Assembly: GCA_004294195.1 (NCBI GenBank)
Contig: REAQ01000034.1
Location: 1-6,091, forward strand
Length of the DNA: 6,091 bases
Origin: Sphingobacteriales bacterium
GTDB taxonomy: Bacteria > Bacteroidota > Bacteroidia > Chitinophagales > Chitinophagaceae
Reading direction: 5' to 3'
The notes under the pieces are model-generated. The model was not told the DNA's origin, searched no databases, and saw only the letters and a program-made list of their open reading frames with translations. Made by a program: the position numbers and the translations under genes. Of this stretch, positions 1-5,601 are shown in pieces. Position 1 is the stretch's first letter; every line of letters starts with the position of its first letter.

Positions 1-49
1 AAGTAAAATGTAAATGGTAAAGAAGATGTTATGTTGTGGCTACGGGCTC

Positions 50-73
50 AATGGTCCAATGGTTAAATGGTTC
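50..73. repeat. Three-unit tandem octamer repeat (AATGGTnn)
   Basis: Three back-to-back 8-base units begin AATGGT at positions 50, 58 and 66, differing only in the last two bases (CC, TA, TC). A further isolated AATGGT lies at 13-18. The repeat sits in non-coding sequence downstream of the terminator of the gyrA/TPR unit. The rest of 1-87 shows no convincing gene. It may be a decayed simple-sequence tract. No function is claimed. Confidence 0.6.
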
Positions 74-87
74 AAATTTCCCACTGC

Positions 88-124
88 AAAAAAAAGACTG
101 CCTCATTTACTTTTGAGACAGTCT
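88..124 (-). terminator. Intrinsic (rho-independent) terminator of the gyrA-TPR unit
   Basis: Read on the minus strand, AGACTGTCTCA (124-114) pairs with TGAGGCAGTCT (105-95). This gives an 11-bp stem with one G-U wobble and an 8-nt loop, followed directly by a run of T (94-88). It begins about 30 nt past the TPR gene stop codon, the expected place for the end of the transcript. The plus-strand reading lacks a good T-tract, so it is probably one-directional. Confidence 0.9.
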
Positions 125-154
125 CTTCTAAAATTTTGTCCTTAGAATTTCCTA

Positions 155-1426
155 TTAATGCTTGGCGTCTGCCTCGTCATACTTCTTCTGGTAGAAATCA
201 GCCTTAGCCTTATCTTTCTTCATACCATATGCATAATTCAAAAGATTGCAGGATGATTTGAAGTTTGACTTGTCGTGCGTTTTCAACTTGCCTTCTCCAT
301 CAAACATGGTGAACACTTTCTCAAGCGGTGCAATGGATCTGTCTGCCAAAGCAACGATTTCTGCATTCATGTCTGCTTTCTTTTTCACATCTTCTGGCTT
401 GGCTCCTTTGATTGCCCTAACCTCATCTTCCTTGAAAAGCGCCTGGTTGTAATAATGTTTACCCAAAGAAAGCCAAACGTCAGAATTTTCTGGTTTCAAA
501 GCAGCAGCCTTGCTATACAATTCTTCAATCTTTTTCAGGTTTTCTGAATAGTTTGCAGGCCTTTTAGATGCGTCTGCAACGTGGGTTTCAGCAAACAGCT
601 CGTTACCATATTCAAACAGCATGTCGAAATTATCAGGATTCGCAGTAAGCATTTCGTCGTACTTCTTGTACAATGCTGCCTTATCTCCTTTGTCTCTAAC
701 GTAATCCAGTTCCAACAGCGGTAAATAGTCGTCTTTAGGATACAACTCCTTACCTGCAGTAATATATTTCATCATGTTGGCCTCGTCCTTCTTATCGTAA
801 TAGTGCTTTGCGAGGTAACGATACGAAGTGGCCATCTCCGGCTTGCCGCCAACTTTGGCGTCGGCAAGCTTACTGAAATACTTGACCGCATCATCATCTT
901 TCTTTGCATTCAAGGCAGACAAGGCTGTATAATAAGTAAGCGTTGTATCCAATTTGTACAAACCCCAGCCTTGTGAGAAGATATAATCTCCATATACGCC
1001 GGTATTTTTAAATGCTTCCAGTGCTTCAGGATATTTCTCCTGGTTGTATTTGTCTGCAGACTCTTCAAAACTGGTGGTATAGAGATCATACACCGGTTTA
1101 TACTGGTCCATCGTCATAAACACCTGAGCCTGTGTTTTGTCTACTTCCTGAAGCTTTTTGATGGCTTCCAGCGCTGTATTCCTGTTCTCGAACGTATTGG
1201 GTTCTTTAGGATTTGGGAAAATAGCCAGTGCGCTATAGACCTTCGCTTTCAGATACCAGGCTTCGGCATTTTTAGCGTTTTTAGGATTGGCCAGTGTTGC
1301 ATCGATGGATGTTTTTGCCTTGTCCCATGCATTAGCCGTGATAAATTCTTTGGTTTTCTTCACATCCTGTGCAAAGAGTACCGTTCCAGCGATGGCCATA
1401 GTTGCCGTTAGAAGAACTCGCTTCAT
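155..1426 (-). CDS. Secreted tetratricopeptide-repeat (TPR) protein
   Basis: This is a 423-aa protein of unknown specific role. Residues 1-19 form a clear Sec signal peptide: K2/R3, then a hydrophobic stretch, with likely cleavage between A19 and Q20. There is no Cys at the cleavage site, so it should be a soluble periplasmic or secreted protein rather than a lipoprotein. The mature part is almost entirely helical and contains degenerate TPR-like units. The clearest are near 120-140 (a Y-x-EALEAF core), 161-190, 198-230 and 290-330 (SKAAALKPENSDVWLSLG). TPRs usually act as protein-protein scaffolds. The C-terminus is Lys/Asp-rich. The start lies 30 nt after the gyrA stop with no Shine-Dalgarno, which is normal for Bacteroidota, and the signal peptide supports this ATG. 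It is probably co-transcribed with gyrA and ends at the terminator at 88-124. A TPR gene next to gyrA recurs in Bacteroidota as I recall it, but no function follows from that. Confidence 0.93.
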   Translation of the reverse strand: MKRVLLTATMAIAGTVLFAQDVKKTKEFITANAWDKAKTSIDATLANPKNAKNAEAWYLKAKVYSALAIFPNPKEPNTFENRNTALEAIKKLQEVDKTQAQVFMTMDQYKPVYDLYTTSFEESADKYNQEKYPEALEAFKNTGVYGDYIFSQGWGLYKLDTTLTYYTALSALNAKKDDDAVKYFSKLADAKVGGKPEMATSYRYLAKHYYDKKDEANMMKYITAGKELYPKDDYLPLLELDYVRDKGDKAALYKKYDEMLTANPDNFDMLFEYGNELFAETHVADASKRPANYSENLKKIEELYSKAAALKPENSDVWLSLGKHYYNQALFKEDEVRAIKGAKPEDVKKKADMNAEIVALADRSIAPLEKVFTMFDGEGKLKTHDKSNFKSSCNLLNYAYGMKKDKAKADFYQKKYDEADAKH

Positions 1427-1441
1427 TTGTTATCGTTTAAT

Positions 1442-1459
1442 TAAAAGTGAATGCTTTTA
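1442..1459 (-). repeat. Small AT-rich inverted repeat over the gyrA stop codon
   Basis: TAAAAG and CTTTTA form a perfect 6-bp dyad with a 6-nt spacer. The gyrA TAA stop is the first three bases of the upstream arm on the minus strand. There is no following T-run, so this is not a terminator. The stem is weak (one G-C pair) and may be chance. It could be a minor structure in the 30-nt junction between gyrA and the TPR gene. Confidence 0.3.
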
Positions 1460-3988
1460 TTCCGGTGTATTTTCGAAAGCTTCTCCACCCTCACCCTTAT
1501 CACTCTCCCTGTCCTCTTCCTCATCGAGTTTGGTGATAGCAGCAATCTGGTCGTCTTCTTCCAGCCTGATCAGTTTCACGCCTTGTGTGGCACGTCCCTG
1601 TTCACTGATCTTGTCCACCGACATCCGGATGGTGATACCCGAGATACAAGTGATCATCAGGTCCTCCTTCGGCGTCACATCCAAAATACCCACCAATTTA
1701 CCAGTTTTCTCGGTTACAGAAATCGTTTTTACACCTTTTCCACCCCGGTTGGTGATCCGATATTCGTCTACGGGTGTCCGTTTGCCGAATCCATTCTCGG
1801 ATACTACCAAAACTGTTCTGCTGGTATCATCTTTATTCACACATATCATACCAACTACTTCATCGCCTTCTCCTTCCACTTCAATGCCTGCCACTCCGAT
1901 GGCGCCCCTCCCTGTTGGCCTCACTTTATCTTCCGGAAAACGAATGGCTCTACCGCTTTTCACGGCCATGATCACCTCGCAATTGCCGTCTGTCATCTTG
2001 GCTTCCAGCAACTGATCGCCCTCAACGACGGTAATGGCATTCACGCCGGTTGCACGGGGTCTGCTAAAGTCTTCTAAATTCGTCTTCTTGATGATGCCGT
2101 TTTTGGTGCAAAGGACAATGAAGTGTTTGGCCACAAACTCCTCATCTGCAAGATTTTTGACATCGAGGATGGTGCGGATCTTATCGTCTGGTGGAAGCTG
2201 GATGAGATTTTGAATCGCTCTGCCCTTGCCCTGTTTCTCTCCATCCGGGATCTGATAAACCTTCAACCAGTAACACCTTCCTTTTTCGGTAAAGAACATC
2301 AGGGTGTGGTGAGTACTGGCCACAAACAGGTGTTCAATGTAGTCTTCCTCTCTCGTCTTTCCCCCCATGGAGCCCCTGCCCCCTCTTTTCTGTATCCTGT
2401 ACTCTGCTGCCGATGTTCTTTTGATATATCCGAGATGAGATACCGTGATCACCACATCTTCTTCCTTGATCAAATCTTCGAGGCTCATCTCATTGTCAAG
2501 GTAAGTAATCTCACTGCGGCGTTCGTCTCCAAATTTCTCCTGTACTTCACGCAATTCCGTCTTGATCAGTTCATACCGCAAACCTGCATCTGCCAGCAAA
2601 GCTTTTAGTTCAGTGATTAGTTTCATGATCTCGGCATACTCTTCCTTGATCTTATCGATCTCCATTCCCGTCAGCCTTTGCAGCCTGAGGTCCAGTACGG
2701 CACGAGCCTGAATCTCCGTCATCCCGAACTGGCTGATAAGCCCTTCCCTGGCCTGTTCCGGATTGGTACTGTTGCGGATTAATTTGATGACTTCGTCCAA
2801 GTGATCCAGCGCAATGAGATAACCCTCAAGTATATGCGCTTTTTTCTCTGCTTCTTTCAATTGGTAGGTAGCCCTGCGGATGACCACTTCGTGACGGAAG
2901 TCTACAAACTCCGTGATCATGTCTTTCAGGTTCAAAGTCCTCGGCCTTCCTCTTACGAGTGCAATGTTATTGATACCGAATGAGGTCTGTAGCTCTGTAA
3001 ACTTAAACAACTGATTAATGAGCACATTGGCAACGGCATCTCTACGAAGATCAAGGACGATCCTTGTACCGTCCTTATTGGATTCGTTGTTCACATTGGT
3101 AATTCCATCAATCACTTTATCAATTACCAGTTGGCCTATCCGCGAGGTGAGCACGTCTCTGCTTACCTGGTACGGCACTTCGGTGATAATGATCTGCTCC
3201 CTGCCATTGGCCTTGGTTTCTACATGCATCTTGCCACGAACCACTACCCTTCCACGGCCGGTCATCATCCCCTGTTTCACCCCTTCCATACCATAAATTA
3301 CTCCGCCCGTTGGGAAATCAGGCGCCTTCACATATTGCATCAACTCTTCTATGGTGACGTCACGGTTATCAATAAACGCAATACAACCGTCCACTACTTC
3401 TGTAAGGTTGTGGGGCATCATATTGGTGGCCATACCAACGGCAATACCACTTGAACCATTTATCAATAACTGAGGAATTCGGGTAGGCAATACCGTTGGT
3501 TCCTCCAGGGAATCGTCAAAGTTCAACTGGAAATCCACCGTTTCTTTTTCGATATCCTCAAGAAGATAGTGGGCCATACGCTGCATCCTTGCTTCTGTGT
3601 AACGCATAGCAGCCGGTCCTTCGCCGTCGGGTGAACCAAAGTTACCCTGTTTATCTACCATCGGGTACCGCATGTTCCACTCCTGTGCCATACGCACAAG
3701 TGTATCGTACACTGCAGTATCACCGTGGGGATGGAATTTACCCAACACCTCACCCACAATACGGGCACATTTCTTGGTTGGTTTGTTGAAATCGAGGCCT
3801 AGTTCATTCATCGCATACAAAATACGACGGTGAACAGGCTTGAGACCATCGCGTACATCCGGTAATGCCCGGCCTACTATGACACTCATGGAGTAGTCAA
3901 TATAGGAGGCCTTCATCTGCTCCTCGATATTCACAGGTATAATGCGGTCACCATCTCTTGTCGCTTCAGGCTTATTCAGCTCATCCAT
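1457..3988 (-). CDS. gyrA: DNA gyrase subunit A
   Basis: GyrA is the DNA breakage-reunion subunit of DNA gyrase (GyrA2GyrB2), which introduces negative supercoils using ATP hydrolysed by GyrB. At 843 aa the length is normal for the family. The N-terminal winged-helix/tower region spans roughly residues 30-500. It includes the quinolone-determining segment HPHGDTAVYD (86-95) and the catalytic tyrosine Y130 in AAMRYTE, equivalent to E. coli Y122. The C-terminal beta-pinwheel spans about 505-815. It carries a canonical GyrA box, QKRGGRG, at 533-539 (bases 2372-2392), which separates GyrA from the paralogue ParC. A looser copy, TNRGGKG, is at 746-752. The last 30 or so residues are an acidic tail. 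Thr91 and Asp95 occupy the E. coli Ser83 and Asp87 positions and show no classic resistance change. The start has no Shine-Dalgarno but a good family fit. No intein, frameshift or truncation is visible. The TPR gene follows 30 nt downstream. Confidence 0.99.
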   Translation of the reverse strand: MDELNKPEATRDGDRIIPVNIEEQMKASYIDYSMSVIVGRALPDVRDGLKPVHRRILYAMNELGLDFNKPTKKCARIVGEVLGKFHPHGDTAVYDTLVRMAQEWNMRYPMVDKQGNFGSPDGEGPAAMRYTEARMQRMAHYLLEDIEKETVDFQLNFDDSLEEPTVLPTRIPQLLINGSSGIAVGMATNMMPHNLTEVVDGCIAFIDNRDVTIEELMQYVKAPDFPTGGVIYGMEGVKQGMMTGRGRVVVRGKMHVETKANGREQIIITEVPYQVSRDVLTSRIGQLVIDKVIDGITNVNNESNKDGTRIVLDLRRDAVANVLINQLFKFTELQTSFGINNIALVRGRPRTLNLKDMITEFVDFRHEVVIRRATYQLKEAEKKAHILEGYLIALDHLDEVIKLIRNSTNPEQAREGLISQFGMTEIQARAVLDLRLQRLTGMEIDKIKEEYAEIMKLITELKALLADAGLRYELIKTELREVQEKFGDERRSEITYLDNEMSLEDLIKEEDVVITVSHLGYIKRTSAAEYRIQKRGGRGSMGGKTREEDYIEHLFVASTHHTLMFFTEKGRCYWLKVYQIPDGEKQGKGRAIQNLIQLPPDDKIRTILDVKNLADEEFVAKHFIVLCTKNGIIKKTNLEDFSRPRATGVNAITVVEGDQLLEAKMTDGNCEVIMAVKSGRAIRFPEDKVRPTGRGAIGVAGIEVEGEGDEVVGMICVNKDDTSRTVLVVSENGFGKRTPVDEYRITNRGGKGVKTISVTEKTGKLVGILDVTPKEDLMITCISGITIRMSVDKISEQGRATQGVKLIRLEEDDQIAAITKLDEEEDRESDKGEGGEAFENTPE

Positions 3989-4023
3989 AGTGTAAAAGGA
4001 GTTTATTTTGGCGGGTAAAACAT

Positions 4024-4041
4024 CAGGGGTTGCTCACCCTG
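4024..4041 (-). repeat. Hairpin-forming dyad in the gyrA leader (proximal)
   Basis: CAGGG (4024-4028) pairs with CCCTG (4037-4041). Allowing a bulged base at 4029 adds one more pair (4030 with 4036) and leaves a 5-nt loop. The dyad lies about 35-55 nt upstream of the gyrA start and would be in the transcript if the proposed promoter is right. No T-run follows, so it is not a standard attenuator. Confidence 0.45.
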
Positions 4042-4056
4042 AATCCTACCCCTCGC

Positions 4057-4072
4057 CCCTGTTTTGACAGGG
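4057..4072 (-). repeat. Perfect dyad at the predicted gyrA transcription start
   Basis: CCCTGT (4057-4062) and ACAGGG (4067-4072) form a perfect 6-bp dyad with a 4-nt centre. It lies 4 bases from the proposed -7 box, so the predicted transcription start (about 4070) falls inside it. It could be a protein-binding site at the start point or a 5'-terminal mRNA hairpin. It shares the CAGGG/CCCTG core with the dyad at 4024-4041. Confidence 0.45.
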
Positions 4073-4076
4073 TTCG

Positions 4077-4112
4077 CAAATGTACTTTTTTTAGGCCGTA
4101 AAACCTTGCAAA
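4077..4112 (-). promoter_or_regulatory. Likely gyrA promoter (Bacteroidota type)
   Basis: On the minus strand TACATTTG (4084-4077) is a perfect match to the Bacteroidota -7 element TAnnTTTG. A TTTG (4112-4109) upstream could serve as the -33 element. The 24-nt gap between them is somewhat longer than the usual 19-21 or so. The start point would be near 4070, giving a gyrA leader of about 80 nt. The -7 match is strong; the -33 assignment is less certain. Confidence 0.6.
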
Positions 4113-4217
4113 AAACCCTAGTTTTCAGTTCAGTACAACAAGTTGTGAATAACCGTTTTACGTCAAAAATTCCCCCCTTTTTTCAGGGCCGTAAACAGGG
4201 TATTTTCAGGCCAAAAA
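4093..4217. repeat. Scattered copies of a GGCCGTAAA-like motif
   Basis: The 9-mer GGCCGTAAA occurs exactly at 4094-4102 and 4187-4195. In both cases it follows a T-run and AG (TTTTTTTAGG; TTTTTTCAGG). A decayed form, TTTTCAGGCCAAAAACC, follows at 4203-4219. In addition CGTAAAAC (4097-4104) recurs inverted as GTTTTACG (4155-4162). The copies flank the gyrA promoter on its upstream side. They may be binding sites or remnants of local duplication; no known regulator was recognised. Confidence 0.4.
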
Positions 4218-4223
4218 CCTCCT

Positions 4224-4244
4224 ATGTCTGAAGGATTGAGACAT
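4224..4244. repeat. Operator-like inverted repeat upstream of the GYF_2 gene
   Basis: ATGTCT (4224-4229) and AGACAT (4239-4244) form a perfect 6-bp inverted repeat with a 9-nt spacer. It lies just upstream of the candidate GYF_2 promoter. A 6-bp dyad of this kind is quite likely to occur by chance in 320 nt, so this is a weak call. Confidence 0.25.
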
Positions 4245-4266
4245 TATAACGAATCATTCACATGCA

Positions 4267-4292
4267 TTGGATAGTAATTCATTGTACATTTA
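4267..4292 (+). promoter_or_regulatory. Weak candidate promoter for the GYF_2 gene
   Basis: TACATTTA (4285-4292) matches TAnnTTTG at all defined positions but the last, and a TTG lies at 4267-4269. The 15-nt gap is shorter than usual. If real, transcription would start near 4299, about 11 nt before the ATG at 4310 and downstream of the alternative ATG at 4262. That would favour the shorter protein. Confidence 0.3.
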
Positions 4293-4309
4293 TAGGGGGG
4301 TTACAACAC

Positions 4310-5560
4310 ATGTCAGGCAAATATCTACTTCTGCGGGATAATAAGCAGTCCGGGCCGTATAGTCTGGATGACATCAAAATCATGGGTCTGAAAAAATATG
4401 ACCTGGTTTGGGTGGAAGGTAAAAGCGCAGCGTGGAGATATCCTTGTGAAGTGGACGAGTTCAAATCATTTGCCCCGCAGGTAGATGAGCAGCCTTACGA
4501 CCGGTTTTATAAAAAGCCGGCTCAGCAGGAGCACTATCAGTTTCAGCAGTCTTCTTCGGCTCAAAACAAGCAACAGGAAAAAGCGCCGGCTGAACAAAAG
4601 AAAGCTACTGGTAAAGAAGAAATCAGGAGGATTCCGCCAAGGAAATATGTATCTATCTCTCTGCCCGGCAACATCCGTGTGAAAATTGAACCAGAGAAAA
4701 AAGAAGCGGACAAAAAAACAATCATTTCCAAACCACTGGAAAAAGAGGAATCACCGAGCAAGCCTGTATTGGAGCCTATTTTCAGTGCAGAGACGAAGAA
4801 ACGGATACCTGAGATTGCTGCGGAAATTGTTTCGGTTTCAACAGCAGCACCTTCCGCCTCGGGTGTTGAAGCAGTGCCTGCCAAATTTTCCGGCAATGAT
4901 CTGGTTCAATACATTGCTTTTGGAATGGGCATCCTCACCATTGTAATGGTAGCCTACCTTGTATACAGCAGCATCACCGATCCATTGGTGGCCACTCCAC
5001 CCACGCGGTTGACGGAACAGAAACCAAAGCAAGTAACTACTGTTGAATCTACCGTTGCGGGACAAATTCCGAATGCGGCGCCTGAAGAAATGGAAGGAGA
5101 TGGTTTGTCCGCAGAACAACAAACAACACCCGTTCCACAACAAGAGAAAGAACAGGAGCCGATGAGTACGCTTCCGGTTAAAAAGACAACCGTAGTGCGT
5201 TTCAACGACGATAAACCGCAGACCAATATTCAGGATCCATCAAGCCCTATGGTGAAAAGCCTCGCTTCAAAGGTGAGTACGAGCCTGAACAAGTATAAGG
5301 TGAACGTTTTTGGTGGACTGGAAGATATCCGTGTGAGCCTGCAGAATCAGTCGTCTTATAAACTTGATCTGGTAGTAGTTGAAGTACAGTATATCTCCAA
5401 CAATAATAAAGTAGTAAAGACCGAAACCCTGCGATTTAAAGATGTACAGGCTGGCGAATCTGCAGAGATTCTTGCACCCAAATCCAGCCGTGGAATCAAG
5501 GTGCAGACACATATTAGTTATATCACCTCTTCAGCTGCAGGCATTTCAGAAAACTTATAG
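4310..5560 (+). CDS. GYF_2 (DUF4339) domain single-pass membrane protein, function unknown
   Basis: This is a 416-aa protein from the ATG at 4310. An in-frame ATG at 4262 would add 16 residues, but the domain begins right after the later start (SGKYLLLRDN), so I prefer 4310. A G-rich TAGGGGGG about 9 nt upstream could be coincidental. Residues 3-53 match the GYF_2/DUF4339 pattern: GPYSLDDI (15-22), then LVWVEG (32-37) and W42. Such domains are thought to bind proline-rich or other partners. Residues 60-195 are a long, low-complexity linker rich in Lys, Glu, Gln and Pro. One hydrophobic segment at about 199-221 is a transmembrane helix. A second Pro/Gln/Thr-rich linker follows, then a beta-rich C-terminal domain (about 325-405) with an FxLYD-like look (SYKLDLVVVEVQYI, VQAGES). 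With no signal peptide, the likely topology is GYF inside and C-terminal domain in the periplasm. A divergent gyrA and a downstream saccharopine reductase do not reveal its role. Confidence 0.9.
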   Translation: MSGKYLLLRDNKQSGPYSLDDIKIMGLKKYDLVWVEGKSAAWRYPCEVDEFKSFAPQVDEQPYDRFYKKPAQQEHYQFQQSSSAQNKQQEKAPAEQKKATGKEEIRRIPPRKYVSISLPGNIRVKIEPEKKEADKKTIISKPLEKEESPSKPVLEPIFSAETKKRIPEIAAEIVSVSTAAPSASGVEAVPAKFSGNDLVQYIAFGMGILTIVMVAYLVYSSITDPLVATPPTRLTEQKPKQVTTVESTVAGQIPNAAPEEMEGDGLSAEQQTTPVPQQEKEQEPMSTLPVKKTTVVRFNDDKPQTNIQDPSSPMVKSLASKVSTSLNKYKVNVFGGLEDIRVSLQNQSSYKLDLVVVEVQYISNNNKVVKTETLRFKDVQAGESAEILAPKSSRGIKVQTHISYITSSAAGISENL

Positions 5561-5577
5561 GTTCAGGTGCATTTTCT

Positions 5578-5584
5578 TACCTTG
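5578..5584 (+). promoter_or_regulatory. Possible degenerate -7 box before the saccharopine reductase gene
   Basis: TACCTTG in the 41-nt gap resembles TAnnTTTG with one T missing, and it is followed by CAG. No TTTG is present at the expected -33 distance. The reductase gene may have its own start point here or may simply be read through from the GYF_2 gene. No terminator is visible in the gap. Confidence 0.2.
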
Positions 5585-5601
5585 CAGACTACCCTTAGGT
5601 T

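Larger units (their letters stand above)
3989..4309. other. Divergent intergenic region between gyrA and the GYF_2 gene
   Basis: About 320 nt separate the two divergent start codons, with no convincing small gene or RNA gene. The gyrA side holds a well-matched -7 box, a leader of roughly 80 nt and two short GC-rich dyads. The middle holds repeated GGCCGTAAA-type motifs, a C6T7 tract (4172-4184) and short dyads. The right side holds a weak promoter candidate and a G6 tract (4295-4300) just before the chosen GYF_2 start. The length and structure suggest control sequences for both genes, but no known riboswitch or T-box pattern was recognised. Confidence 0.7.

Noticed and set aside
1833..1841. 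Exact DnaA-box match inside gyrA as part of an origin
   Set aside because: It is a single isolated match in coding sequence with no cluster, AT-rich unwinding region or dnaA gene nearby. There is no evidence for an origin.
1287..2077. Two long plus-strand reading frames opposite the 3' end of gyrA and the start of the TPR gene
   Set aside because: They overlap two well-supported genes on the other strand, have Ser/Pro/Phe-rich compositions typical of antisense frames, and show no recognisable domain.
2123..3454. Several plus-strand frames of 60-161 aa inside gyrA
   Set aside because: All lie wholly within the conserved gyrA coding sequence and look like antisense shadows with no family resemblance.
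4172..4300. C6 tract (4172-4177) and G6 tract (4295-4300) as a phase-variation switch or long-range hairpin
   Set aside because: Six-base homopolymers are too short to suggest frequent slippage, and pairing over more than 110 nt with no extended complementarity is not persuasive.
4561..5226. Minus-strand frames of 90-111 aa opposite the GYF_2 gene
   Set aside because: They mirror the low-complexity linkers of the plus-strand protein, giving Ser- and Cys-rich peptides. No start context or domain supports them.
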